The position numbers and the translations under genes are program-made. Under the pieces are notes generated by a model that searched no databases, had not been told where the DNA came from, and was given only the letters and a program-made list of their open reading frames with translations. From the NCBI GenBank assembly GCA_019925095.2, contig CM034392.1, positions 24,060,387-24,124,386 on the forward strand: a stretch of 64,000 nucleotides of DNA. Reading direction: 5' to 3'. The stretch's first letter is position 1; the number at the start of each line of letters is the position of its first letter. This document shows positions 9,595 through 20,162 of this stretch, piece by piece. The stretch is from Dendrolimus kikuchii (Eukaryota; Arthropoda; Insecta; Lepidoptera; Lasiocampidae).

Positions 9595-10085
9595 GCGCCA
9601 GAGTCAGTGATCGAAAACAGTCTTACTACTCTCTACTGGGATCGATCAATTATCACGGACAGGACTACTGTAGCCAATAAGCCTGTCATCGTGACAGTAG
9701 ATCGATCTGCGCGACGAGCAATGCTCGTCGACATCAGTGTCCCACATGACGACAACTTCGTGAATTAAATAAAATATTTTATTGTCTTCCTTTCAAATCA
9801 AGGAAGTATTTAAAGATTTTATTCACGAGGTTACCACTATATGGAGTCTGTGGAGTCAACGATCGTTGCGCTGAAAGTTCGTAGTAATGAAGTAGAAGTA
9901 GAAAGTTACAGTAAACGATCTTATAGCGATGAGCCTTGAACATTGTCTAGAGAGGCTCTCTGATGGAAGCTGGGTGAAGGTCAAGATATAGATACGAATT
10001 GTGAGAAGATTTCTATCTCTGGAGTCTTAGTCACCGGTAGCTTGGACCTCAGGCCCCGCTGCTGGCAGATCATAATCAATAATAT
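9595..10085 (+). mobile_element. LINE C-terminal fragment and 3' end (family X, copy 2), degraded
   Basis: In frame from about 9595 to 9768 it encodes YWDRSIITDRTTVANKPVIV, DRSARRAMLVDISVPHDDN and a stop. The rest of the domain follows out of frame (CACGAGGTTACC at 9825) down to a 3' UTR like that of the copy at 1700. The NKP.I...D..VDI.VP.D pattern is the C-terminal domain of non-LTR elements that I associate with a restriction-like endonuclease; that association is from memory. The residue after NKP is V where I would expect D, consistent with a dead copy. Confidence 0.65.
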
Positions 10086-10700
10086 TTGATTTTTTGTCTT
10101 TAAAAATGAAAAACAACAACCTTGTTTTACTCTGATACAGCATTTGCATTATTATTTATGTTTCTTATGGCATTAATAAATATTTGTAGGCTGCTTATTT
10201 AAATACGGTAAACAATATCATAAATTCCTAACATTCACCATGCTCATACGATGAAAAGCGCGCGTTTTGCCACAGACTAAATATTCATAACGGTCCAGCC
10301 ATTGTTTCCCGCGTTTAGAAACGTCACGTGCTCGGCGCCATGTTGGTCCTACGTGCTCCACTTGACCAAATTCAATGGACCTGTCAATACATATTAGTTA
10401 CATGAAACAATGTATGTTTTTAAGAGGTCAAGTTGTATGGGACTTGCATGACCCAGAGAAAATTATGAATGTATATCATGTATTGAAATTGCTGACTACA
10501 CGTGTGGTAGCGGTGTGGTTACCCATTTTAAATATTTTTCTGATATAATTTATATAAAACATTTTTGAAGTTAAAACATATTTAGGCACGTTGGACACTT
10601 TTGATATGGGGAAAAAGGCACTAAACTCGCGTGAATGTCACGCTTAGATGCAGTTTTCACTTCTAACATGTAGTTCTACGATTGTCAGTTTTTTTTGACA
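10086..10700. other. No recognisable feature
   Basis: Mostly AT-rich. One slightly GC-rich patch at 10255-10345 carries no frame or match elsewhere in the window. Confidence 0.5.
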
Positions 10701-10711
10701 GTACCAATAAT

Positions 10712-10994
10712 GGTTACGTTCCATTAGGGATTGACAACGACCACGTTCACGACCGCGATTTTTCCCGTTCCACTTGCTTGCCGGCGTTACAATCGTAAAC
10801 CCAAGTGGAACTGTGTTATTCGACCCACCTCTTGACATGGGTCATTGTGTGCCCATGGGTCATTGTGTAGTATATTATGTGATCAAAAATGATAACGTCG
10901 TTAGTGACGTTTTTGCCACGACCACATCGACCGCGGTCGCCTTGTGGAACGGCTAACGGAGCATTTTGGGCGTTGTAAGCTACTAATGGAACGC
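10712..10994. mobile_element. Probable MITE with GTTCCATTAG ends and internal hairpin
   Basis: ACGTTCCATTAG at 10716-10727 is answered by CTAATGGAACG at 10983-10993, and a second match (ACAACG) follows inside each end. An internal inverted repeat GTTCCACTTG/CAAGTGGAAC spans 10768-10811, and CATGGGTCATTGTGT occurs twice at 10837-10868. The interior is GC- and CpG-rich compared with its flanks. No TSD or second copy was found. Confidence 0.5.
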
Positions 10995-11110
10995 ACTGAA
11001 GGTGTTTGAAGTTTCAAGTTCTGTTTGTAAAAGTAGTAAACTGATTTCAATTAAACTTAACACAGAGCTGGGGACCATGTCACCCCCGTCCGTAGGAGAA
11101 TACCCCGAAA

Positions 11111-11612
11111 TTGTATCCCTACACGAGGTCCCCGGGTGGTGCTAATTATGTGGCCTTGGTGGTAGGCCTCGGCCGCGGCTTATCTTTACCACCTAACGAA
11201 ACGAGTCGAAATTTTTATGCTCGACTTCAGAGTCTAGAGCATAGATGCAAGGTCGCGGGGTTGACTGTCTTCTATCGGATACATTTCGGGGAGTGTTCCT
11301 TAGAATCGCACGAGCTGATTCCTCCATCCCCATTTTACCATCGGACAATCAGACGCACCGGTTTGCGCCACCGTTACATGGTGGAAACACCACCAGTCAG
11401 AACCAAGCGTTTCGCTTCATCTTTTCTGGTGTGCACTGCCGAAGAGTGGAATAATTTGCCGGAGTCTGTTTTTCCTGACAATTACAATCTTGAAGTCTTC
11501 AAGTCACGAGTAAATAGGTATCTTCTAAGTAAGCATGCTCCATCCTGGACTGCGTCATCACTCAACATCAGGTGAGACAGTGGTCAAATGCAAACCTATA
11601 CTTCCATAAAAA
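11111..11612 (+). mobile_element. 5'-truncated LINE: C-terminus of reverse transcriptase ORF (family P)
   Basis: An open frame to a stop at 11573-11575 encodes the end of a LINE polyprotein, with [20 protein letters not shown] at about residues 47-66, [40 protein letters not shown], and [20 protein letters not shown] near the end. I recognise this pattern as the C-terminal tail of CR1/Jockey-like lepidopteran LINEs. The catalytic domains are missing. After the stop a 35-bp UTR ends in A(8) at about 11612. The first 30 or so residues may not belong to it. Fragments of related copies lie at 14795, 16270, 59945/60625 and 61640. Confidence 0.75.
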
Positions 11613-11695
11613 AAATAGCTGCAATCTGATTTGATTACCGACACCGTGTCTGCCGTTCCCGCAGGGATAAAAATATTGTATACTTTTTCTATTCA

Positions 11696-12330
11696 AATTC
11701 AAATTCAAAAGTTTTTATTCAAAATAAGTTCCACTGGAGAACACTTTTTGAAGGTCATACATGTAAGTGAAAATTTAATTTTTACTTCCTATTCTATGTA
11801 CACCGCTTCGCAACGTGTTGATGCTGTAAAGGAGAAGAAGCGACAAGAAACTCCCCAGAAACACGTCTAGCTAAATATTGTTTTTCTTTATATTTCATAT
11901 TCTATTTATATCTCTATATTCGAAGTCGTGGTAGCGTAATGGCTAGTGCACACGTCCCAAACTCAAAGGGCGTGGGTTCGATCCTGGCCGGAACGCATGC
12001 ACCACTTAGGCAGTTTTCTGACCTAATGTGCATATTGTTACAATTACCACGTGCTAATAACGGTGAAGGAAAACATCGTGATGCAACCTGCACATCGAGA
12101 TAACCGATGTGTCAAACCTGCCAAGCCGCCTTGGACAAGCGTGGCGGGTATACTGTCCGTTCCCCCCTCTATAGTGGGAGGCCCGAGCCCAGCAGTGGGA
12201 CATTTACGGGCTGTTATTACATATTACATTTATATCTCAAATTCTTTTTTTTTATAAGTTTTGTACAGAAGTATGTTACAGAATTACTTTTTGAAGAATT
12301 AATGGAGTTGTAGCAAACAATGCATACTCA
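11696..12330 (+). mobile_element. Repeat family D interrupted by SINE copy 1
   Basis: Begins TTCAAATTCAAATTCAAAAG, contains CACCGCTTCGCAACGTGTTG and AAGAAACTCCCCAG, and resumes after the SINE at 12228 (ATTTATATCTCAAATTC). The same order occurs on the minus strand at 41360-41970 and 47285-47450, and in diverged form at 29070-29160 and 50605-50700. It is probably a LINE 3' region. No open frame of interest. Confidence 0.65.
11922..12227 (+). mobile_element. tRNA-derived SINE (family C), copy 1
   Basis: 306 bp. The head is tRNA-like, with an A-box TAGCGTAATGG at 11932-11942 and a B-box GGTTCGATCC at 11975-11984, the internal promoter of RNA polymerase III. The body ends CCCAGCAGTGGGACATTTAC and GGGCTGTTATTAC. 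Flanks match over about 17 bp (ATTTATATCTC...ATTC at 11904-11921 and 12228-12244), an insertion TSD within family D. It encodes no protein and would need a LINE for mobility. Confidence 0.9.
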
Positions 12331-12726
12331 ATAAGACCAAGACAATAAAAGGAAAGAAAAATAATGTTATAGTTATTTTTATAATTCTATAAAAGCAATC
12401 TAAAATGTGATATTCATAATACAACGCTGATAGTGCCGGAACTTGCCTATCGACTCAGTGCCAGGAAGAAATCGTTAACTCATGCTCGTTACTTTAAAAC
12501 GAGCTTAAAATTTAAGGCGTGTGAAAGTGTTAAATATAATGTTAACAACATTTAATGTGTGTTATTGACTGGTGTAATGTTACGACTGGTTCATTTTCGC
12601 CGGAAGTAGGACACCACCGCGGATTAATGGAGTTAAAGATATAAGGCTGACTCATAAGACAAAAATTCAGATCGATATCAAATAAGTGTCGAGTTTTTAA
12701 TTAATTTGAATGAACTAATGATGTAT

Positions 12727-13032
12727 GAAGTCGTGGTAGCGTAATGGCTAGTGCACACGTCCCAAACTCAAAGGGCGTGGGTTCGATCCTGGCCGGAACG
12801 CATGCACCACTTAGGCAGTTTTCTGACCTAATGTGCATATTGTTACAATTACCACGTGCTAATAACGGTGAAGGAAAACATCGTGATGCAACCTGCACAT
12901 CGAGATAACCGATGTGTCAAACCTGCCAAGCCGCCTTGGACAAGCGTGGCGGGTATACTGTCCGTTCCCCCCTCTATAGTGGGAGGCCCGAGCCCAGCAG
13001 TGGGGCATTTATGGGCTGTTATTACATATTAC
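12727..13032 (+). mobile_element. tRNA-derived SINE (family C), copy 2 (recombinant)
   Basis: Nearly identical to copy 1, with intact A and B boxes. Its left flank AATGATGTAT (12717-12726) belongs to copy 3, while its right flank ATTTATATCTC belongs to copy 1. It therefore has no TSD of its own, as expected for a crossover product. Confidence 0.9.
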
Positions 13033-13531
13033 ATTTATATCTCAAATTCTTTTTTTTTATAAGTTTTGTACAGAAGTATGTCACAGAATCACTTTTTGAA
13101 GAATTAATGGAGTTGTAGCAAACAATGCATACTCAATAAGACCAAGACAATAAAAGGAAAGAAAAATAATGTTATAGTTATTTTTATAGTTCTATAAAAG
13201 TAACCTAAAATGTGATATTCATAATACAACGCTGATAGTGCCGGAACTTGCCTATCGTCTCAGTGCCAGGAAGAAATCGTTAACTCATGCTCGTTACTTT
13301 AAAACGAGCTTAAAATTTAAGGCGTGTGAAAGTGTTAAATATAATGTTAACAACATTTAATGTGTGTTATTGACTGGTGTAATGTTACGACTGGTTCATT
13401 TTCGCCGGAAGTAGGACACCACCGCGGATTAATGGAGTTAAAGATATAAGGCTGACTCATAAGACAAAAATTCAGATCGATATCAAATAAGTGTCGAGTT
13501 TTTAATTAATTTGAATGAACTAATGATGTAT

Positions 13532-13838
13532 GAAGTCGTGGTAGCGTAATGGCTAGTGCACACGTCCCAAACTCAAAGGGCGTGGGTTCGATCCTGGCCG
13601 GAACGCATGCACCACTTAGGCAGTTTTCTGACCTAATGTGCATATTGTTACAGTTACCACGTGCTAATAACGGTGAAGGAAAACATCGTGATGCAACCTG
13701 CACATCGAGATAACCGATGTGTCAAACCTGCCAAGCCGCCTTGGACAAGCGTGGCGGGTATACTGTCCGTTCCCCTCTCTATAGTGGGAGGCCCGAGCCC
13801 AGCAGTGGGACATTTATGGGCTGTTTTTACATATTACA
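13532..13838 (+). mobile_element. tRNA-derived SINE (family C), copy 3
   Basis: Flanked by a perfect 10-bp TSD AATGATGTAT (13522-13531 and 13839-13848). Private differences include CAGTTACCACG where copies 1 and 2 have CAATTACCACG. Boxes A and B are intact. Confidence 0.9.
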
Positions 13839-13887
13839 ATGATGTATTGTGTTGTTTTTTTGGAGTCATGTGGTTACTCGGTTGATT

Positions 13888-14026
13888 ATAGCATAGAATA
13901 GAATATACTTTATTGCATGACATTAAGATACAATTCAAGAAGTTTACAGAAGACAATAGGCGGTCTTATCACTAAAAGCAATTTCTTCCAGACAACCTTA
14001 GGATAAGTTAGAGAACAATTGTGTAA
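13888..14026 (-). mobile_element. LINE 3' end (family O), reverse
   Basis: On the minus strand: GTCTGGAAGAAATTGCTTTT, AGTGATAAGACCGCC, then TGCAATAAAGTATATTCTA as the polyadenylation-like tail. Confidence 0.65.
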
Positions 14027-14036
14027 CATGTAGGTT

Positions 14037-14088
14037 CTCTATTGGTCGTGCCTACCCCGCAAGGGACCTGGCGTAAAGTTATGTATGT
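14037..14088 (+). mobile_element. 52-bp tip of the RTE LINE, with TSD
   Basis: Matches the last about 50 bp of the full RTE element (CGTGCCTACCCCGCAAGGGA, GGCGT, TTATGTATGTATG). It is flanked by a 9-bp direct repeat ATGTAGGTT (14028-14036 and 14089-14097), so it is a genuine, extremely 5'-truncated insertion. Confidence 0.85.
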
Positions 14089-14139
14089 ATGTAGGTTTTG
14101 CAATATAACTAGAATAAAAAAAGTATAGTATATTATAGT

Positions 14140-14520
14140 GTTTTCTTAAATTTTCGCGACTAGTACACGTAATTAAAACTAGGTTTTAACAGTTATAAGC
14201 GCCGCACTTTATTTGATTTTTATTTCGCCGTTTCGGCCACTTTTCAGTAGCCAGTTTTATGCCTGCAGGAACGGAGAATCAATACAATTTCTTGCGGCCA
14301 GGCGGCCTGTCGTAAAAAGCGACAAAACAACTCACGGTCAGGTGGTAGAGTATTTGCCCGTCTAGATGGCTACCACGACTGCTCTAGAGTATGCCGCCAT
14401 AATAACCTTCAGTTGTGTTCTAGCATTAGTGGCCAGGTTCCAGTCTCCCTTTAGAAAGTGGCAGCTTTCTGATTTGGATCAGGTCTAAAAAAGCCACGAT
14501 CACGGAGCATACAGTTTTTG
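14140..14520 (+). mobile_element. Repeat family G interrupted by 3'-truncated family A
   Basis: CGACTAGTACACG, AACTAGGTTTTAACAG and CGTTTCGGCCACTTTTCAG at 14155-14250 belong to a dispersed block also seen at 28895-28925, 49645-49705, 50395-50480 and, reversed, at 61050-61145. A family A copy at about 14261-14467 splits it; the GCC...GATCACGGAG part of family G resumes at about 14495. Confidence 0.6.
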
Positions 14521-14529
14521 TCTAATTAA

Positions 14530-14790
14530 TTATGAATATTTATATTCTATATGCAAGCGAAACTTCGTTCGCGTTGGAATGATGACGACGTGTTTGTTAG
14601 TGAATTGTAACGGAGCCGTCTCTTTGGCTATATTCATCTATCTCACGAAAACGCCGTCATTAATCGAAATAAAAAGTATCCAAGTGCTGATCCGGTATAT
14701 AAGCTAGCTCTGTTGCGAGTTTCATTTAAATTGGTTTAGTAGTTTCACGTTATGCTCTGACCGACAGACAGACTCGACTACTACTACGAC
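14530..14790 (+). repeat. Diverged repeat, unclassified
   Basis: Contains AAACTTCGTTCGCGTTGG and a GACCGACAGACAGAC stretch of the kind seen in short lepidopteran interspersed elements, which lead into a LINE P scrap. No frame or clear end. Confidence 0.35.
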
Positions 14791-14794
14791 TACT

Positions 14795-14905
14795 TCACGA
14801 CTTGATTCCCCCATCCCCTTTCTATCATCAGATAACTAGACGCACCTGTTTTAACCATCATTACATGGTGGACATACCATTGGGTATTTCTAAACGGACA
14901 CAAAC
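14795..14905 (+). mobile_element. LINE P fragment
   Basis: Encodes a decayed match to the C-terminal tail of family P (ACTTGATTCCCCCATCCCC = LIPPSP and the following residues to the YMVDIP stretch). Confidence 0.6.
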
Positions 14906-14969
14906 TCAATCCCTCTACAGATGTTATTATATTATAGACTACGTGGCCCGTCAATCCTTGTCCTGCCCT

Positions 14970-15235
14970 AAAAAATACAAAAACTATAAACCGATTGCAG
15001 CGCCCCCTACCGGCTCCAATTGTGAATCTAAACCATCCAGGGACCCCACCCAAACACACAAAAAAATTCTTGGTAATCGATTTCGGCGCCACGTATCGGT
15101 TTCAATTTTGAATTTAGACCATCCTGGACCCCACACAAACACATACAAAAATGTCATCAAAATCGATCAAGCCTTTTTGAGTTTTGGCCACACTAAAAAA
15201 CAACAATTGATTTTTATATAAAAGAAGAAGATTTG
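14970..15235 (-). repeat. Family H-related repeat, two tandem diverged units
   Basis: AACCGATTGCAGCGCC with TACCGG and CCATCCAGGGACCC at about 14988, and a second diverged version ATCGATTTCGGCGCC with CCATCCTGGACCCC at about 15075. Each is followed by an AAACACA-rich stretch. Both resemble 31380-31545 and the middle of family H. Confidence 0.5.
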
Positions 15236-15337
15236 GACAAAGCCTTTTTCCATATTATGTCCAGTTAACCTTCGGTGACTTGCTTAGCTACAGGATGTAC
15301 AATGCGTGTTCGTACGCCGATTTTTATACGTAAATAT

Positions 15338-16000
15338 TGTGGCGACGGAGGGTAGAACTTGCTGGCAGCGTAAGCCGGTCTCAAGACTTTTAGAAAAAGG
15401 TAGAAGATTCTAGAAGGAAAAGACCAGGACAGATATATTTCAGAAAGGGATAGATGATGAACGGCAGTTCTAGAATAGAAGGTTCGGGAAGGAAAAGACT
15501 GAGACAGATAGATGTTTAGAAAGGGATAGATAGTAAATAAAAGAATAACGAAAAGAAGATCGAAATTATGGGTTCCAGAAGATTCTTCCGGGTATATAAG
15601 CAGCGTAAGGCGCGCCTACCGGGCAGTTGAGTTCAGTTCAAGACAGCGAACTGACAAGTGCGATACGAAAGAGTTGGAAGAGAAGTCTAACAGAAGACAG
15701 TGACGAGTTTAGTGGTGAATTTAGTGAAAAGTAGTAGTAGTTTAAGAGAAGATCCCGAAGCGATCTACACGCGGTAAATTCGGAGGTGAGCAATGCAGTA
15801 GCAGGAGGTAGTCTACGCAATATCGGCGACGTTCTTGTGAGTGAGACATCTTATTGTCGGCACAGTGCGTCGTTAGTAGTGCGTGTGGGGCAACCCTGCG
15901 GAGAGGAATCACGTACGGCTGTATAAGTCAATAAAATCGTTTAATTATAAACTGGTGTTTCCTTCCAATCCTAAGTGCTTACTCCCGCTCGCACGTAACA
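15338..16000 (+). mobile_element. Solo LTR of an LTR retrotransposon
   Basis: A 663-bp block starts TGTGGCGACGG and ends CGCACGTAACA (TG...CA). It has a TATA box GGTATATAAG at 15591-15600, a downstream GC-richer transcribed-looking part, and a polyadenylation signal AATAAA at 15930 followed by GTGTTTCC. This is the layout of an LTR promoter and terminator. No internal gag-pol sequence or second LTR flanks it, so it is a solo LTR. I could not find a matching TSD (AATAT on the left, TTATT on the right). Superfamily not assigned. Confidence 0.7.
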
Positions 16001-16269
16001 TTATTATTATTATTAGCAAGTCATTAACCAGAATGGCGTATGTAACCAAGTGACTGCAATAGAAACGTTTTATTTGAATATAAGATTAAACTTGCACCGG
16101 TCTAAAAATAGATTCGGATGACCAAGGTTAGATTTGCATAACTCTGTCTACCCACCGGCCGTAGAAAGTTTTTTACGTAACGCCGTTGCGTAGGGAATCC
16201 TAATTTCTACAAACTCATAATTTTACGCTTATGTAAAAGCGTTGACTTATAATATTGGACTCCCTTCGA

Positions 16270-16500
16270 CTATTGGACAAACAGACGGACTGGCATGCGC
16301 CACCGGTATATATATGGTATGACCACATATATGAATAACACGCTTCGTGTCCATCTTCATCATAGGTTCCGGAACCTACAACCTGGGTGTTTTCAATTTC
16401 TATGTGAACAGGTATCTCCAGAGGTAGGTTCCATCCTAGACCATATCTCTGCTCAACATACGGCGAGATCATGGTCAAACGCGAACTTATACTACAAAAT
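16270..16500 (+). mobile_element. LINE P fragment, degraded 3' end
   Basis: CATCTTCATCATAGGTTCCG, GAACAGGTATCTCCAGAGG and CGAGATCATGGTCAAACGCG follow the order of the C-terminus and 3' UTR of a family P relative. The frame is broken by substitutions and indels. Confidence 0.55.
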
Positions 16501-16556
16501 AACAAGTCGAGACGCTCAAACGCACAAGTTTAATCAAGACATAGCCAAACCTTTAT

Positions 16557-16791
16557 GCCAGGTGGTAGGGCATTTGCCCGACTGGATGGCTACCACCCCT
16601 GGTCTAGAGTATGTCGCCGTAACAACCTTGAGTTGTGTTCCGGCATTAGTGACCAGGTTCCAGTTTCCCTTAAGAGAGCAGCAGCGCATTTGTAGCAACT
16701 TTGATGTTGCAAATGTCCATAGGCGATGGTAACCGCTTTCCATCAAGTGGGTCGTCTGCCTGTCTGCTGATCTCCTGCAATAAAAAAAAAA
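16557..16791 (+). mobile_element. Family A, 5'-truncated copy
   Basis: Begins at GCCAGGTGGTAGGG and runs to CTCCTGCAATAAAAAAAAA. Its 5' boundary coincides with that of the copy at 20429. Confidence 0.85.
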
Positions 16792-17035
16792 CCCTTGGAA
16801 AATGTCTCACGCAAGCTAGAGGCTGGTCATATTATAAGTATCTTGCTCGAGCTAAAGCGCTGATTTTTAAGCAAGTGTCTAATGTCTAGTGTCTAAGATC
16901 AAATTCCAACTGAGATACAGGTAGCAGTTTTGTGTGTTTGCCCTAAAATCGAAGTACCTTATTTTGATGGTAGCTATCAAAACTGGCCAAAGTTCAGGGA
17001 AACAACCAATGAACAGTGTAAATTTAGATATTGGA

Positions 17036-17590
17036 ATCTGGGGGCCGAGGCAAGGCCCTCGCCTCCGTGCTTGCCTTAGCCAGCCGGCACGGCGTGGAGA
17101 TCGCTATAGCTAAGACTCAAGCTCCAGGGGTGGAAGTGATAAATGGCCTAACGTCAGAAGTAGACCTCTCGACACCCCTTAGCCCCGCTCACACCCATGT
17201 TGCCTCTGTCTTCTAGGGCATTTTTTGCGGCCCACGCAGGGAGTGGCGAGTCACCGTCTGCCCATTTTTCCATGTTCCCCGAACATTGCGACGGGCAGAT
17301 GCCATAGTTCCCATATTCCCAGACCACTAGTACCACTAGCAGTTCACCCCAATAGCCCGGTACTTTTTGTTCTCATTTCTCACAATAGTTCCTACACTGG
17401 CCGGAAGTTGTCCTTGGGTGCATTTTCATGTGGTGTAGACAGGGATAATCGCCGGTCAGTGTCACGCCACATTTACATTTAATTTGTCAATGGGCCTCTA
17501 CGTGTTGGCCTTCCCATGGCCCTACGCAAGCCCTTCAAAAGTCCGGGCCATTTACATTATGGCCCGTGGTTTTCAAACACATACAACATG
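17036..17590 (+). mobile_element. LINE 3' end (family I), copy 1
   Basis: Collinear with 24213-24707: GCCTCCGTGCTTGCCTTAGC, AAGACTCAAGCTCCAGGGG, CGAGTCACCGTCTGCCC, GGGCCATTTACATTATGGCC and CCGTGG near the end. It is GC-richer than its surroundings and has no long open frame. No clear TSD. Confidence 0.7.
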
Positions 17591-17599
17591 TATTACGCG

Positions 17600-18996
17600 A
17601 AATATTTTTCTTTTAATTTAATTTCATAATAAATACATAACCCCGAGCAACGCATTAGTGTTGTCATTCAACGAGGAAATGCGGCTAGTCTTTTGGGAAC
17701 ATTCCCTACTGACAGCTGTCTGGAAGTAGATTTTAAGGTAACTATGTTATTCACTAAAGCCATACTTTTAATTTAATAATGAATATAACACACCTGTTTC
17801 GTTTTTTATTTGCCTGCAATTGTCTCCTTGTACTAATAGTATTAATTAAATATTATACGACTTACTTAAAATAGTTCGCATTACATTTATCGAATCCTGT
17901 TTATTGCGGAACCCGTCCACAATAGGCAGATATACCACCTGCTGCTTTAATAAAATATAAAAAAAACTGGCCCAAAATGCGGTGGAGCAACATGTTGTAT
18001 TACCGCACTAGACTAGTTTTCACGCAAAAACAGCGCGCGCGCATCGCATAGCGCACAGGTCCAGGGGTGGAGTTAGTATAAACGAAGGGCTCTTAGTAAT
18101 TAATATATCGTTAAATTAGCTTGAGTATTGTTTTGGTGGTAGTGGATTTTCATGGTCATGTTTTTATTAGTTTTTTGAAAAGAGGCGTAGGTTAGAAAAT
18201 ATATGACGAAGTTCTATTTTGCCTCCATTTCCGAAATATTAAGAGTTTCAAAATTCTGACACACAAGCAAAAGTTTGATTAGAACGGAATAAATGTAGAT
18301 TGGGGGCATAGAAAAGGTTAGGGGGTGATGAATGGATGTTTTAAGAAAGAACCGAGTACTAGATTCTATATCTTACTAAAACGTTGAAGATATACATAAG
18401 TAAGCCATGTAGAGAGCGTACTCGACTATGGTCAGTAATAGCCGGATTGTATATCTTACTATTCATTCGCTTACCTTACCATCTGTAGAAATTTGACATT
18501 ATTTACATGAAGCTATGTTAAATTTTAATCGACGATAAAGCAAATGAACGGTTAGTAAGATATAGGAACTGGTCATTGGTATTGATTTTATGTGCCAAAT
18601 CTCGTACATATATACGCCAGCTTCCTTTTTTGCTAGTTTTGATAGATCACAAGTGTACTTGACCCCCCAAAACAGGATACCAAATACGTCCCTGTGCGTG
18701 CACCTATCTATTAACATTCCTGCCCGCGCGGACCGCGCTCTATTTAGAGGTAAACAGACCTCATAACGATCCCGCAGAAGATTTTGCAAAAACATGCTTG
18801 TGATAAATAGCTAAATTAAAACATAAAATGAGTATAATTGAGATTAGAGTAAGAATTATTTATTCAAGGCTAGTATGCAAGAACTATACTTAGGTATAAT
18901 TCGACGCTTGAGATGATAAAAATAATAATGCCACAAGCATGCGAAAACATTTACCTTGACCTTTCCTTATGTACATAGGACATAGATAGGTAATAC
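17600..18996. other. Apparently unique AT-rich DNA
   Basis: Apart from a short GC patch (18026-18065), I found no repeats shared with the rest of the window, and no frame with family resemblance. The 98-codon reverse frame at 18499-18795 is unsupported. Confidence 0.5.
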
Positions 18997-19000
18997 TTAA

Positions 19001-19455
19001 AGGTTTGGTCAAACAGCGAACGGGACGGGACGGCGAAGCGACGCTAGCGGGACGGTATCGCGGCGTAGATGTCACACTGCGGGCGTATATGATCCCGCTA
19101 GCATCGCGTCGGCCGACCCGTCGCACTCGGTGCGATTTCTCGAGCATTTCCAAGAGTTGTTCATTTTTATAAATAGATACAAAATTGGCGTGACGTCGAA
19201 CGTGATGTGCTCCCGTCGCGCTATTTGGCTACTCAAATGAATATCCGTAAAACACAGAAAGATCATCGCGCTCCGTGCCGTTGCACTCCTATTGTATTCC
19301 CGCAGAACGCGGCAGCGACGTGACGTGACCGCAAGCCGAGCGCCGAGCGCGACGGCTCTATATGACATATTCTACATTAACTAATATATTACAACTCTTC
19401 ACGTCCCGCCAGCGTCGCGTCGCCGTCCCGCCCCGTCCGCTGTTTGACCAAACCT
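19001..19455. mobile_element. GC-rich TIR element, 455 bp, TTAA flanks
   Basis: Both ends read AGGTTTGGTCAAACAGCG and stay inverted-repeat for about 53 bp with few differences. Flanks are TTAA on each side (18997-19000 and 19456-19459). TTAA can be extended with the terminus as a palindrome (TTAAAGG/CCTTTAA), so TA or TTAA are both possible TSDs. The element is strikingly rich in CpG in an AT-rich setting. No transposase; overlapping reverse frames are unsupported. Confidence 0.8.
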
Positions 19456-19504
19456 TTAATGTACACCATTACAGAAAACTTACGAACTAGTACTATATTC
19501 ATTG

Positions 19505-19580
19505 TGTGCAAAGGGCGGTTTTTTTGGTAAAAAGCGATCTCTTCCAGACACCCCGTGGCAAGGATATTGCTGATTACGAG
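19505..19580 (-). mobile_element. LINE end fragment (family O)
   Basis: AAAAAGCGATCTCTTCCAGA with CACCCCGTGGCA matches the reverse complement of the family O hairpin region. Confidence 0.55.
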
Positions 19581-20162
19581 TGGCGATGGTGGTATACATA
19601 GTTATTGTACGATTACTTACATTCTAATAATAAATATATAACTATAGTATATATAGAAATATACACATAAGTTATATATGTATATAATATAATACCTCTA
19701 TAATCACAGATTTCGCCAAGGCCACACTGTTAATTTGACTTTAACAATAAACAAAAGTGTATATATGCGTGTGTGTTGTGTCAAATACATGGTAGTGTGT
19801 GTAATGTTTTTTTTTTAAATATTAGCATTCGTCGCTTCTTCTCTATATAAACTATAAGTGTGCAAAATTTCATACTCCTACGTCCGCGCAATATTCGTAA
19901 AAACGGGTACAAGGTTTTTGTTTTACTTATTAATACATAGATAACAAACACCAGATTTTGCTGCCGATTTACTATCGTCTTTGTTACGAAAAGCCTACAT
20001 ATGATTTTCATATCCGTAACTTGAGGAATTATGGGATAGCAATACAAAGTCTCATTCCCTATTTCAATCCATCCAAAAAAAGGTGGGTATCTATATATTT
20101 CTCGAGGCTTTAATCTGTCTCCTTATGGAGTTTCTTTAAAATCCGTACAAACGTTTAGTCAG
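19581..20162. other. No recognisable feature
   Basis: AT-rich, with several short TATA-type runs near 19620-19690. No coding or repeat match. Confidence 0.5.

Larger units (their letters stand above)
11922..13838 (+). repeat. 805-bp tandem duplication, SINE-segment-SINE-segment-SINE
   Basis: Units start at 11922, 12727 and 13532, exactly 805 bp apart. Each starts with a family C SINE; the first two are followed by the same 499-bp segment (family D remnant plus unique AT-rich DNA). The two segments differ at only a handful of sites, so the event is recent. Flanking repeats show SINE1 has site-a flanks, SINE3 has site-b flanks, and SINE2 has b on the left and a on the right. Confidence 0.92.

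Noticed and set aside
11922..13838. Three tRNA genes suggested by A and B boxes
   Set aside because: Boxes belong to repeated SINE copies with TSDs and a long non-tRNA body; the region does not fold as a functional tRNA with a discriminator and anticodon I could defend.
12051..13885. 68-74-codon forward frames repeated every 805 bp
   Set aside because: They lie inside the SINE body and repeat only because the SINE is triplicated.
18890..19368. Two reverse frames of 87 and 98 codons over the GC-rich MITE
   Set aside because: They follow from GC-rich inverted repeats with few stops; they run across the TIR and flank.
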